From: Trachelipus rathkii
Lineage: Eukaryota > Arthropoda > Malacostraca > Isopoda > Trachelipodidae
Reading direction: 5' to 3'
Length of the DNA: 32,956 nt
Assembly: GCA_015478945.1 (NCBI GenBank)
Contig: JABUQX010022204.1
Coordinates: forward strand, 1 to 32,956
The notes beneath the pieces are model-generated. The model did no database searches. It was not told the DNA's origin and saw only the letters and a program-made list of their open reading frames with translations. The translations under genes were made by a program, and so were the position numbers. Shown here piece after piece: positions 10,270 through 22,235 of this stretch. The stretch's first letter is position 1, and every line of letters begins with the position of its first letter.

Positions 10270-12340
10270 ATCTAACTCATAAGTATTACTTTTTGATTCG
10301 TTTTATTTTTTCTTGTTTTCTCCTCATTGGCTTTTTCTTTCCTCTTTAGCTTTTCTGCACTTTTGTTTTGTTGTTGACCAGTTTCCAGTATTTGATTTTC
10401 GCATTTGTGAGACTTTGATCTTGTCTCTTTAGTGCGTTCCTTTACCGTGGAATACATTGTACATTTTGCGCGCTTCTTTTCATTCACCTTCTTATTAGTC
10501 CTTTCTACGTCCCTGATTTGGTTATTCTTATCCGTTCTCTGCTCTTTATTATTTGGCTTCTCTTTTTGATCTATCTGTCGTTTTATCTTTTTGCGTGCCT
10601 CTTTATACCTTTCTTTTTGTCCTTCTTCTCTTTCTATCTGTCTCCAGTCTTTCATTCTCCTTTTTATTCTTCTTTTTGAGTCTTTCATGCTTCTTTGTTT
10701 CTTTTATCATTCTGGGTGTCGGCCCTTACTTTTTTAATTTGTTTAATTTTATTCATTTCTGCCTTTGTTTTTTACTGTTGTTTTTCTTTGCTTTTTTCCC
10801 TCACTCCTTGGATTCTACCTCGTCGGTGTTTTTCAGCCCACCCTCATACTTTTGTTGTTGTCGGTTTCATAGTGTGTTTATTCTTGTTCTTTTTTTTGAT
10901 CTTACCTTGAGTTTTTCTCTTGCTCTATTTTTTTTTTTTGTGTGGTTGTTTCTCTTTTTATTCGTGTTTTCTGTTTGCGCACTTGTACTTTCCTCTTCAA
11001 CCATTTCACTGATGGTTCTTTTTCTATTTCCTTCTTCTCATTCTTATTTATTAAATATTTTATTTATTCTTTACATATATATTCTATTATCTTCTTTCTT
11101 ATATTATTCTCTCCTTTAATATTTTTATCACTACTTAACAATAGTCATATTCTATTCCTTATTTCTTTTCATATTCTTTAACTATAACCTCTTAATCTCT
11201 TTCTGTATTATCATGTTGTGTATACTTATTTTTCTTATTCCTGGCGCTTCCCCTCAGTTCTCATCTTTGTCTCTTTCTTTATCTATATTTTATATATATG
11301 CCTTTATCTATTTTTCATACTTTCTTATTTCTATTTCTTATAACCCTCAAAAGATATTCTCCTCTGTTTGTACATGTGTTATGTGTCTTAATTATATCTC
11401 CATACTTTTACTATTTTTCTTTTTTTTTATCTTTTCCTTTTTCTCTTTCTCTTCTTCTTATTCTTTCATATTCATGCCAATTTTATTCCGTTGGATTTGG
11501 CTGTCTGCTGGTTAAGCAACTTTGGTTTGGTTTATCTTTCTCAGCTGTATGGTTCATGGTGTTCATTTTTTGACGTACTGTTGTGTGTGTTCATGTTTGG
11601 TGTAATTCTCGGTTTTCAGGTGTGTTTATGCTTGGTCCTTAGAGTATTCTGCGTGTTGTGTGGTGTATCTTATCTATATTATTTCGGTTGTGTGTTCTGT
11701 AATCTCTGTATGTGTCTTTAGTGTATTTTTTCTATTATTCTTATTCCCTAATCTTAACTTCTATACTTCACACTCCTACTCTTTTTCTCTCACTTTCTCA
11801 GCTCTTCTCTATATCTTTCTCTTTTCTCTCTTATGCTCTATTCAATATCTATTCAATATTCAATAGTCACTCTACCATTTCACATTATTTGTGGTCTATG
11901 TGATTGTTTTCTTCAGTTCTGTATGTCTTCTATATCTTTCTACTTAGTCGTGTTCTCTTCCTCACCTCCTTCTATTTCTGCCCTACTTACTTTTCATTAA
12001 TCTATATTACTATCTCTTTTTTTTCTATCTACCTCTACCTTTTTCTATCTTTCTTATTCTTACTTAATCTTTTATTTATTTATTTTATTCTTTCTTCTTC
12101 ATTTATATTATTCTATATTCATATTATCATTTATATACATTAAACAGTGCTCCATATTTTACAGTCACTAACAACTTCTTTACCTCTTAACTTTCTCAGT
12201 TGTAATTGCTATTTTTATCTTTTCTTTATGTCCATTTTTTTCCTGTGTGGTGTCCCCTTTTTTTGTCCAACCACTATTCATGTCTTGATGCTCTCTTGTG
12301 TGAGTTCTTCCTCTTGCCCGCTTGATTGAGTTGCAGTGAC
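10270..12340. other. Pyrimidine-rich plus-strand block (T far above A)
   Basis: For about 2 kb the plus strand is mostly T and C. In the 60 bases from 10681, hand counting gives 34 T and 6 A. Scarcity of A removes stop codons on the plus strand, which explains the overlapping F/L/S-rich frames here, the longest at 10553-11119 (188 codons). The minus strand gives a K/R/E-rich frame at 10272-10688 (138 codons). In that frame pyrimidines occur at roughly equal rates in all three codon positions, so there is no sign of codon structure. I call no gene. Confidence 0.7.
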
Positions 12341-14389
12341 TCGCTCCGTTGCGGGTGGCTATTTTACTCAGACTCTTAGATGGCCTCATTTTAGTACTTA
12401 TGTTATTTAATTTCAAGGGGAGAGTATAATATGGCATTTACCACAAAAATGATAAAGTTCCTAAATTCAAAAATTAAAAAAACAAAACGTTTTATTTAGT
12501 ATATTAGTATATAAGTATATATATACGAAGAATATTATTATTATATGATTATTATATATATTATAGTTATTATATGATATATATATATTTATTATATTAA
12601 CTGATTTAACCCTGTGGTTTATTGTGTTATGGTATACACTATCACTTATGTTCTTATATTTATATATATATATATTATAATATATTAGCTAGTGTGTTTA
12701 TATTAAGAATGTATGTGTGTACTTGATCTTTTGTGACAGGACATAAATTATTAGTAATCCGTTGAGGAACTATAATAATATATATATTAATTAATATAGA
12801 ATACTTAACGAAAATTTAAAGGTAGAAATTTCTATATTTATATATACACATTACTAGTAACTAAGGAAGAAACCATCATTATTCCTAATTGTAAGGTAAA
12901 GCTCATCATAATCTATCTGTGAGTCCACGAAATGGTAAATGTATTAGCTAATATAGTGTATTCAATAAGGTAGACTCTTAATTAGATAAATTCTCGTACA
13001 TCCGTTCGCCAAAGAAGAAGATATATGATACTCCATAGTCAGTAACAGAAGAGATATATAGAAGTTTTTTTACTATACTCTTTGTAGGATTAATATATAT
13101 ATATATGTAATTATATAATATACTTTTATATTTAATACGTATGATATAAGATATCATTTGTAAGTTAGTTAGTTGAATAAGAGTAATTATAAAGTAGTTG
13201 ATTTCTGTGAGTCTCAATAATGTTCTGAATTAATATTTTGGGTACACATCTAGTGTAACTTAGAGTATAAATAGTAATTGACACATTTACTGGCGGAAAA
13301 AATAATATAATTACGTGAAGGTCAGTTCTGTCGGAGTGTTAATTATTGTGTAATATAACGATGACGATTGAATATTCGTGTAGAAGTGATGATAAGTGTT
13401 AGTTGGTGGATAGATCTTCGTGATGTATATAATGGTGTGAGACATATAGTATAATATCAGAATAAATCGTGTGAACATCAGATTCAAGTTTCATAAAGTA
13501 TTATTGTTTGGTTTAGTAGTTGTGAAATGGGAGTCATCAGTTGTCAGCGTAAAATAGTTTTTTCTTTGGTCATCATGAGATTGCGAATAGTTGTATATAT
13601 GTTATGAGTATATGCCAATACCGTAATTGTTGCTGATTTTTGTATGTGTGTTGTTATAGATATGATTTTATAGAACACATAGTATCTTATATGATAGTGA
13701 ACAAGAGAGAATGGTTGTTATATTTAGTTAAGCAAGTTGGGATTGGATAATTATTTTTACTTCTCTTTCGTGGGGCTAGTTTACTGTAAGGTATATTGAA
13801 AGTTTATCGGAAGAGAACTACAAAAGAGAATAAGTTGGTTGTTCCCGCAAAGATATATCAGGAAGCGTAAGTAAGACTATAGATGTAGCTGTTCTGTGTT
13901 TTGTTTATACTTTTATTTTTGGTACAATTTGGTACAATAAAGGTATCAATGATGCGAATTGTGCATGTGTACTTCAGTTCCAAAAACGGAGATTGTTATA
14001 GCGAACTAGTTTAATTCTCTCCTCGAGGTCGCAGGGTAATATATATAACAATAAATAGTGAATAATTTAGTGGTGACGACATTTTGTAATATCGTATAGA
14101 TAAGGTTAGCGTGTAATTAAATATCATATTAGCAGTGCTCATCCACTCATAGACAAGATACGCTATTATCACTTTCCAGATGCTCAGCTCATATGAGATC
14201 ACGGCATAGGTACAGTGAATGGCTTCGCGCGTATGGATTACATTCTTGAAGATACGTATTGTTGAATCATATTTTCGGCTGCTTCTAACGACTATCAGTA
14301 AAAGTTAGGGTAGTCCATGTTAGTAGAATAGCAACGCAGTGGTGCTCAAGTGGATTAGTAAAAAGGTTACAGGCGCTGTCTATTCTCTT
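12341..14389. other. AT-rich stretch without identifiable genes
   Basis: The pyrimidine bias ends near 12400 and the strand becomes A/T-rich with more purines. TA-rich runs occur at about 12500-12700 and 12775-12850. No coding frame, tRNA or rRNA is recognised. From about 13250 to 14000 the plus strand is enriched in G and T, resembling a milder form of the block at 25.8-29.7 kb. Confidence 0.5.
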
Positions 14390-14860
14390 TCGGCAACAGT
14401 GAGTTCGCCGAGCAGAAGGCGGCATCCTACCTACATTAATTATATGAGTTTTAACACTCATTACACCTCTTAAGGGGGCGAACTCGGAATCCGATTAGGC
14501 GACGGGTCGGGGTATGTTCTCTCGATAGATGAGTCCCGAGAGGGGGTTGGTGGCAGGAATTGGCAAAAGGAAATATCGGCACATACAGCCGATCCGTGTC
14601 ATCAGGCACTAGCGGAATCATCGCCTGGCGCGTCGATAATCTTTCACTGTAATAAGACAAAGAGCAGGGGTTCCGGGACCATTTGAATAGTGTTCCCCCG
14701 GGGAGGGGAGGGGCTTTTGTCCGTCGTACTTGATTCCAATCATTGGCGCATGGATAGATAAAACCTCACCACAGAATAGCGCTTGATGGGCTATTTTCTC
14801 TAATCTGTTTTTACGTAATATGGGGGCGGCCGATGGCTCGTGCATTTATACCTTCAATGT
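14390..14860. other. GC-rich island A with several inverted repeats
   Basis: A sharp rise in G+C inside AT-rich DNA. Inverted repeats visible: GCCG/CGGC at 14407-14423; CTCTCG/CGAGAG at 14519-14542 (6 bp, 12-base loop); ATCGGC/GCCGAT at 14575-14593 (6 bp, 7-base loop); and an imperfect CCGGGA...TCCCCCGG pairing at about 14673-14701. The segment 14661-14730 is related to part of island B at 15962-16017. Two minus-strand frames (14451-14660 and 14618-14845) are open but match no family known to me. The setting resembles GC clusters of yeast mitochondrial DNA, but no cluster type is identified. Confidence 0.55.
14661..14730 (+). repeat. Dispersed GC-rich repeat R2, copy in island A
   Basis: Shares with 15962-16017, in the same orientation and order, AGAGC, then GG-rich followed by GGTTCCGG and GACC, then CCGG with a G-run, and finally the exact CCGTCGTACT. 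The middle is longer here, by an AT-rich insert at about 14681-14692. Confidence 0.55.
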
Positions 14861-15870
14861 TTTGGGAGACTTGGAAGTGTTTACTGTATTTTTAGTATAT
14901 ATAATACTATATAACCATAAAAAGACTAATAATATCATCCTTTATTATATAAAATGAGTATATTATTTGGGTAATATATATTTATATATCAGTGCAATGC
15001 ATTGCATTAAACTGTTATTTCGGTTATTATATGTATTAACGCCATTTGATCAGTAGACAATCAAATTTATATTATTATATATATATTATATATTATTATT
15101 AATATTAATTTATTTTTACTTAATATATTATAATATTAATTAAATATATATATATATTTATATAGGGTTATATATATATATAATGCTTATACTGTGTAGT
15201 ATACTATATATATATTATATATATATATCGATATTACAATATGATTTTTATGTTGATATAAAGTATCAAATTTTCCGATTTAATCGACACGCAACTTAAT
15301 TAGCATTTTAAGAAAAGATGACACTGCTAAAAAATCATAGTGCTTCGAAGTGTCGGTTAATATAAAAGAGATAGTTTTTCTATAATATATATTACTAATA
15401 ATTCTGTTCACGAAGATAGGATGTTCATCACCTTAAGCGTGAATAAGCCACTATGTGAGTAATATTGCCGTATTAAAATATCTATTTAGTAACCAATATA
15501 TATTATTATATATATATATTAATTTAATATTTTATATATATTAATATTATTTATAATTATATTATAATATATATATTATTATATATTATTATATATTATA
15601 ATATATATATAGTATAGTATACATTAGAATTGTCTTCTACCGTGTAATATATTTTTATATCTATAGAAACTAAGATAGGTATACTATAAGAAAACTGATA
15701 ACTATTTATGGATATTCAGTGTAATTAGTATTATATTATGTAATATATTGTAATATGAAAAAATATAATATATTATATATATTATACTTATTTTTTTTAT
15801 TTTTTTTTAATATCTGCAAATACGATAGGTAGAAGAAAACTATAACATATATGGAATAGAGTAAAATACT
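14861..15870. other. AT-rich spacer with TA tracts between GC islands A and B
   Basis: No gene recognised. It contains A/T-only runs at 15063-15118, 15120-15164 and 15495-15611, joined by short mixed sequence. The arrangement of A/T tracts bordering GC-rich hairpin islands is the main reason for suspecting organelle DNA. Confidence 0.6.
15495..15611. repeat. A/T-only tract, 117 bp
   Basis: Every base is A or T, mostly TA and ATT steps, ending at the first G at 15612. Such tracts can fold on themselves and are prone to sequencing and assembly errors. Confidence 0.85.
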
Positions 15871-15944
15871 TTTAGAGGGCTCGAGCCGACGGTGGGACAG
15901 AGGGGGGACGTTTTCCATACCCCGGTAGGGGAGGGGCGGGGACC
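15871..15944 (-). repeat. Dispersed GC-rich repeat R1, copy in island B
   Basis: On the minus strand the order of blocks is a GCCC-rich lead, CCCCTACCGGGGTATGGA, AA then CG and a C-run, CCGTCG, and TCGAGCCC-TCTAAA. The same blocks appear in the same order on the plus strand at 20051-20145, so the two copies are inverted relative to each other about 4.1 kb apart. CCCC and GGGG around TACC can pair as a small hairpin. Confidence 0.7.
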
Positions 15945-16050
15945 CGGACAAACCAAATAATAGAGCGGGTGGGTTCCGGAGACCTCCGGAGGGGGGGATA
16001 GTCCTAACCGTCGTACTCCAAGGAAGGGCGAGAGACCCCCGCTCTTTGCA
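15945..16050. other. GC-rich island B, nested stem structure
   Basis: AGAGCGGG at 15962-15969 is exactly complementary to CCCGCTCT at 16038-16045, enclosing about 70 bases. Inside it TCCGGA (15975-15980) and TCCGGA (15985-15990) pair around the loop GACC. The outer 8 bp stem plus the inner 6 bp hairpin make this the most strongly structured GC-rich segment of the window. It contains repeat R2 at 15962-16017. No gene is seen. Confidence 0.6.
15962..16017 (+). repeat. Dispersed GC-rich repeat R2, copy in island B
   Basis: The shorter partner of 14661-14730: AGAGC, GGGTTCCGG, GACC, CCGG plus G-run, and the exact shared 10-mer CCGTCGTACT at the right end. Confidence 0.55.
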
Positions 16051-16376
16051 TCTTTGCGTCCTACCTTTTAGTACTTTAATTTAGTTTTAAAAAAAAGTCA
16101 TATAATTAGACACGAGTCGTGTAGTGATTCTAAAAATATGTTTATTGTTTTTTATACCTATACGTAGTTTTTGGGAGATTAAAAAATAAAATAATTATTG
16201 TTTTTTTTTCATTTTCCATACAAATCTTCATACGCTGATTTTATATTGTTATCAGTTTTTCTGCTACCTTGTTAGTTTTGAGAATATCTGCGTGGTAACT
16301 TCATTTAATTTTACTAGTATATATATTATAATATATATATATATAATATATATATATTTTATATATATATATATTA

Positions 16377-16421
<45 letters not shown>

Positions 16422-17067
16422 ATATTATATATATATATATTATATTAGCGACAATGCAAAACGCAAACGGGGTTAGATATTTTATATTTTTTTAAAACGA
16501 TATTACAGAGCAATACTTTTCTTTTAGTAAAAGATATTGTTTTATACGTTGTATTTCGTTGTTTAAAAAAATTTAAAGTTTAGGCTTATTTCGCGGTCAA
16601 CTTGCATGATAAACTTGATGAATTTCAGGTGACGCTTACCGATTAGTTTTGATAAACTTTTTTTTACTGTTTTTTTTAAGAGTCAATCGTATGAGTTAAG
16701 TCGTGTATTCTTTTTCTTCCGAGTTGGTTGAGCTTTGTTTTTGCTTTCATTTGTAACGGCTTATCTCTTAATATTTTAGTTTGCGGCGGTTACTTTTTTA
16801 GTGTCCCTGTTTTTATTACATTAATTTGTTGAATTATTGACTTTTCTTGTTATGAATGTTGATCTAGTCTTTGTACCTCTCAAAAATGTACAGCCAATGC
16901 TTAAAATTCTTCTTTTTTGTATTATATTTGTAATATTTTATTTACTAATTTTTATTTATTATATTTTTTTTTTTATTCTATATTCTAGGTTGACGAAAAT
17001 GTTTGTAGTTTTTCTATAGTATTTATTTTATATTAGTTACCAAATGATTTTAATATGTTATTCATAT

Positions 17068-17098
<31 letters not shown>

Positions 17099-17189
17099 TT
17101 TATATCTTATTACTTACTATTATTTTATATATATTATTTATATTACTATTATATATTTATAAAATAATAAACTAAATAAATATATTAAA
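16051..17189. other. AT-rich region with a long TA tract, no gene identified
   Basis: Flanks the A/T-only tract at 16318-16447 and has another run at 17064-17105. Frames here encode only Y/I/F-rich low-complexity peptides produced by the TA repeats, or short F/L-rich peptides such as 16837-17019. No RNA gene is recognised. Confidence 0.55.
16318..16447. repeat. A/T-only tract, 130 bp
   Basis: The longest stretch made solely of A and T that I found in the window, largely alternating TA. The peptide it would encode is almost pure Y/I and is a by-product of the repeat. Confidence 0.9.
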
Positions 17190-20050
17190 TATACAGGGTT
17201 CTTCTTTAACCTTCTCTTTCTCTTAACTTTTTTTGTAATCACTCTTATACCAAAGCTTCTCACTTGTCTGATGACTGTTTTTCCTTTCTCAATTCAACAT
17301 TTTGAGGTCCTTCCTATTGGGGGTTCTCTAATGTGACATCAACACTTGCATGGTGTTCGGGTCGATGTCCTCTCAATCTTGATGTTTAGTGAGGCGAAGG
17401 AGGCCTGTCATCTATTGCAGCACGTACCACCTCCATCAGATAATTCTTCATGTCTTCTGACCACTACCTAATACCTTTTTCCGGATTCGTCCCACTGACC
17501 AATTCTTGAATGCGTGGTTAATCTCGCCGGTTTCACGCAGCTAGTCCTTCATCTTTCTTTATCAAAATGTTATTCATTTTTTCCCATCTGTTACGTGTTC
17601 TGACTTTCTTTCTCTATTGTGTAATATCTGTCTGTAGTCTCTCTATACAATTCCTTATTATTCTCTTTTATATCTATTTTTTGTAATACTTTTTTTTTCT
17701 GCTTCTCATATCTTAGCTCCATCGCATGTCCTTTCTGTAACTTCGCTTGGCTGCGTTTGTGTTTTTGCTGTGACTGCATCACATTTAATCAGGCCTGAGT
17801 TGTGTGTTTAGCCGTTGCTTTTGTGTTCTCGCGGCTTTTGGTTCTACCTCAGTTACTACACTATAGATCGAATTGACTTGCTTTGACTCTGGTGATCTTT
17901 TGTTCATTTTTTTTTTTTCTTCTGCTTTTGGTTTGTCTGCCGGAATTTATTTTAGGTGTTTTGTGTTGAGCCTGTTGTAATCGTTATGATGGGATGATCC
18001 AGGTCAATTTCTCTATATGTTCTTCAGTATTCCTTAGTATATTCGTTTTCTTTCTTGGTGTGGAGTATTTTTCATAAGTTTTGGTCTGCTATTTTGTCAT
18101 GCGAGTTGCTTTTGTTTCTCCTTTTGTGCCATTGTCAGTGCTAGAGAACCAGTGCTGTATTCGGGAGGGAAAAAATTCCTCGTTCTCTTTCCCTATCACT
18201 TCTTGATCTATATTTTTCATGTCATCTAGTAAATTCCGTTGACATGTGGATACTCAGGTCGACGATAGCAAATAGTCGCTGCTTTCATCAAACGGAAAGG
18301 GCGTAACTTAACCTTTTTCCTAGGTTTTTTCACTACGTGAAAAATATTTATCTGTGGCTCTGTTTGCCAAATATCTGCCCTTTCCTTACCTCTTATTTTA
18401 GATCTCCTGAACGTTTCTTGTTTCTATATTTTTTGCTGTCCGATAGCTGCATTTTTATAGGCCAATTCTGTTTCTTTGTGTCCTCTTATTTTTCTATTGG
18501 GTTTTTCCGTCTAACTCTGAACCCTCTTTTTTGAGATCTGATATTTTCCCGCTGGCATTTTTCTTGCCATCTTTTTTTACCTTTACCTCCTTTCTCTTTC
18601 AGTTATGTGTTGCGCTAATGACTGCCTTTGCTTTGAATTCTTAACTATTTTGATCGTTTCTGTCGCATCTGATCTAATTGAAAATTCTAATGAACGTCAT
18701 AGGAAGTTGCGGCTGTGTATACGGATGTGCGTTCCTCCCTATCTAATTTTTTTCGAATCGAAATTTGTGTCCTCCACTCGCTTGTACTTCTCCCTTGCTC
18801 CTCGTTCAATCTATATTTTCTCTAGGTTCTTCTAATCTGAACTACTATTTCTCTCTCAGTGGTTTGGAAGCGCGCTACACGTTCAACACATCTTTCTTCA
18901 ACTCATTTCAAAATTCTGCCTCCCTCTTTAGCTTCTTAGAATTGTCCTGTCTTAGTCTTTTAAATCTTATTCCGGAATTCTATTGTCTCGATTGTATTCA
19001 TGTGATAGGCAATTTTTCCTGATGCTGTGGGTGGTCGCTCAATCCTTTGTGAAATTTAAATGCTTTTAAAAACTCAACTTCTACACATTTCCCTCTCTAC
19101 TAATATCACTTCCAACTTTTCTATCTCTTTGTCGATCGGTACTTCTTCTCTCGGCTCTCCTTCTATGTCATTTTGTTTCTTGACCATCAATTTAAAAAAA
19201 TTTCCTTTAGTGCTCTTTTAACACTTTTTTATAATCATATAAATCATGTCTTGCGTGTGAATATCATTGCATTCTAGCTAGTGCTACCTCATCACCACAC
19301 GGTTTGCATCTCTTTTATGGCTTATGCGGAGCTCTCTAAAAGTGAATTGGGATTGCTTTTGTTTATGACTTGCGAGATCTCTTTTTTTTTCCTTCTCTCT
19401 TCAAGTCTTTCCCATAAGATCTATGAATCCAAGTTTCTCATCCACTCCTCGTTTTTGGTGACGGTACTGTGTCTTTTCTTCTTTACTATCCTTTCGTTAG
19501 GGTCTTTACTTTCTTGTTCCTTCCCACCCATCTGTCGTCCTTTTCTTGGATCAGGGTCCTGAGTTCAAATAAGACTAAAATATCCTTATTTAATATCTTT
19601 TCTCACAGATAATCTTTTTATCTCATTTTCTCCCAAACAGAGGCCACTATTCTTTGCGTTATGCGTCGATGATCTTGGGATGCGTTTTTCTTCTTTTTAT
19701 TCTTATATTATGGTAACCCATTTTCTTTCTTTCCTTATTTTTTTTTGGTGTGTGTTGTGTTCTTCCTTGGACGCGGTCATGGTGCTAATCGAGGGAACTA
19801 ATGTTCACTTTTACTTGTTTTCCGCATATATACCATCCGACCTTTAACGATCTTCCCTATCTGTTATCCACTATGGTGTGTGTCTGTGTCCGCATGCGCG
19901 CGGTTTGTGGTGTGGATATTGGTAACTCCAGGCTGTTATTCGTCTGGCTGATGATGCTTTTTCGTTTCTCTTTTCCTGCCACCTTTTTTTTTTTTTTTTC
20001 GATTTTTCTGTGGATTTTTGGTATTTTTGTTGGTTGTTCTTTTCGGTGTG
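17190..20050. other. Second pyrimidine-rich plus-strand block
   Basis: Composition returns to T- and C-rich on the plus strand near 17190. Long T runs occur, including 17 T at 19984-20000. Open frames such as 18337-18534, 18765-19022 and 19281-19562 encode F/L/S/C-rich peptides typical of such composition. None shows a family I recognise, and no spaced signal peptide, membrane or catalytic pattern suggests a real protein. Confidence 0.6.
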
Positions 20051-20145
20051 TTTCTCCGCCCACTTCTCCCTATCGGGGTATGGATAATTACGCCCTCCAA
20101 TCCCTTATTTGTTTCTCCCGTCGTGGTGTTCGAGCCCCTTCTAAA
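20051..20145 (+). repeat. Dispersed GC-rich repeat R1, copy C
   Basis: Contains TCCCTATCGGGGTATGGA, then an ACGCCCTCC block, CCCGTCG, and TCGAGCCCCTTCTAAA in the same order as the minus strand of 15871-15944. This copy is about 20 bases longer, mainly through a T-rich insert near 20101-20113. The frame running through it (19801-20193) and the frame through the other copy both read PYRGM at the shared core, which is how the relation became obvious; this reflects the shared DNA, not a protein. Confidence 0.7.
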
Positions 20146-22235
20146 TTGTTCATCGCATTGTTAACTATCCCTTTTGTTTTTTACACAAATTAATACTTAT
20201 AACTATTACATTACTAATGTTCCCCAGCACCTTTTTTTTTTCCTTCCTCTTAAAATCTTTTCCGATTTCAAACATATCTCTATCATATTCTTTTTATTTT
20301 TTTCTTATTACATTATTCCTTACTTATATACCTAAATTTCTTTTTTATCAATGGTTCATTCTCAATAAAATGTACTTTCATCATTTTCTTATACTTTTTC
20401 TACTTACTTTTTCTAAAATTTATTTTTTTCGTTTATTTTTTACGCAATTCTTTTTAAAATTTCCATCTTCTTTTTAATCTAAATCAGTATTTCAGGTTCT
20501 TTTTCTCACTTATTAGTGCCAGGATTTTTCCACATAGCAAATTGTAGTTTTTCCTTTTTCTAGCAACTGGATAGCGTTGTGTTGTTTCGTTCGGGTATTC
20601 GTTTTGGATCTTGTTGTACTATTACAGTTGTCTTGTATGATCAGTGACCTTTTGTTAATTGTTGTTTGTTCTTGTCGCTCCGTGTGGCAGTACATCAGAT
20701 TGGATGTCTTTATCTGTGGCCTCATATATTTTTTAGTTTTACGGTCGTTCTGTATTGATTATTATATGTTGTATTTTCATATTTGGTTAAACTGTTGAAT
20801 TACCTTTCTTTCGATTTTTATCTGGTTTTCCTTAGCGTATTTGATTTTTTTCTGAGTTCTTTTACTAAATATATTATATTTATTATCGGACATTAATATA
20901 TGCAAATGATCTCTGATGGCTGAATTCTATTATGATTTTGATCACCTACCGTCGGTCTCATACTGTTTTCTGCATTTGTGCTTTACTTGTTTATTAAAAA
21001 TTAGTTGTCTTCATTGTTGATTTTTGAGTTAGTTTTTTATTCCTTCTTCTTACTTGTTTTATAACTTGTGATATCATTATTTTTGCACCCTATATACTCA
21101 ATTTTAGTTACTGTCATTACTGCTCTTTATTTTTGTTCGTTTTATTATTTATATTTATATATATTACCCCTCTATCATTTTCTCGTCCATGTCAGTCCGT
21201 TCTGGCGTCAAGGTAATGGGGCGTGTTGGCGGGCCGAGCGTGTTATGCGCTCCCGTTGTAATATTGTTCCTGTAGTTTCGGGTTTTTCCTAAAGTACTAA
21301 TCTTAATTTTTTAATGTTATTTTAGTATTACCTTTTGGTTCATCCCATTATTTAAATAGCGACTATTTTCCCCTTTCCTTTTCATTCTTTTATTTTTTTT
21401 ATTTATATCCCTTTTTTTTCAATGCTAACGTCTCCACTTCCCACTCTCGTGATATATTCTGCTCTAAACATACCCACTTAACCACAATATACTAAAAAAA
21501 ACAACAACATAACGATTCAAAAATATCTTCAAAAAATTGTAGTAGGTTCTGTTAGCCTACTACTATCCTCCTATTATCTGACCGAACCTCATTGGATATT
21601 ACAACTTTCTTATATTCTTATTCGTATCCTGTTGCTAAACCCTATTCCCCATCACGCACTCCGATGAACACAACTGTAATCAAATATATAACCAAAAATT
21701 CATTTGTATCTAATTATCATGTAATTATCTTTCTTATGATTACGAACGACTCTTACATTATCTACGACCATGAACCTTTTAATTGGTTCCCCCTCCTTTC
21801 ACCTCAACCTACGCTCTATATCCATATATCATCCATTTCTTATTCAATATTTTTGTCCTTTTATTTTTTTATATCTACCTAAAGCACATACCACCAACGG
21901 GTAATTACCGATAACCGATGTCAGGAATATACAATGCGCGTCCCTCTCTATGCCTATTTCGTACCGGGGAATCTCACGGTTACATGATGCACCCCATTCC
22001 CTCTCCACTTCCAGTGGGAGGGTCCATCCTGGATCCCTTCTTGACATCACGCTCTTTCTTGTATTCTTTATGTGGTGTCTCGCGGGATTCTCTATCCGCT
22101 CCTTCCCTTCTTAAATTTTTCTGGGTTCATTCTCTCGGACATTAACCTTCCCCTTTCATTTTCTTCGTGGTCGCGCTGTTGATATCTTCCCCTCGTCTCT
22201 GGCTTTCCGTCAGCTCCCTCTTATATAATCTCTTT
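20146..22235. other. Pyrimidine-rich region, no gene identified
   Basis: Mostly T- and C-rich, with two GC-richer patches at about 21185-21290 and 21895-22060. The second patch has GGGTCCA and TGGATCCC facing each other near 22020-22037, and TACCGGGG at 21962-21969, which resembles the R1 core. The frame 21592-21882 (96 codons) has a less biased composition than its neighbours but matches nothing I know. Confidence 0.5.

Noticed and set aside
10272..10688. 138-codon K/R/E-rich minus-strand frame, possible coiled coil
   Set aside because: Pyrimidines are spread about equally over the three codon positions, so there is no codon structure; it is the complement of a pyrimidine-rich tract.
10553..11119. 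Longest plus-strand open frame (188 codons), F/L/S-rich, membrane-like
   Set aside because: A is only about 10% here, so stop codons are rare by composition. The peptide is low-complexity and several overlapping frames look the same.
12509..12517. ATATAAGTA, identical to the yeast mitochondrial promoter nonamer
   Set aside because: A word of eight A/T and one G is expected about twice by chance in 33 kb of this composition on two strands, and no gene follows.
16292..16495. 67-codon Y/I-rich frame
   Set aside because: It is the translation of an alternating TA tract.
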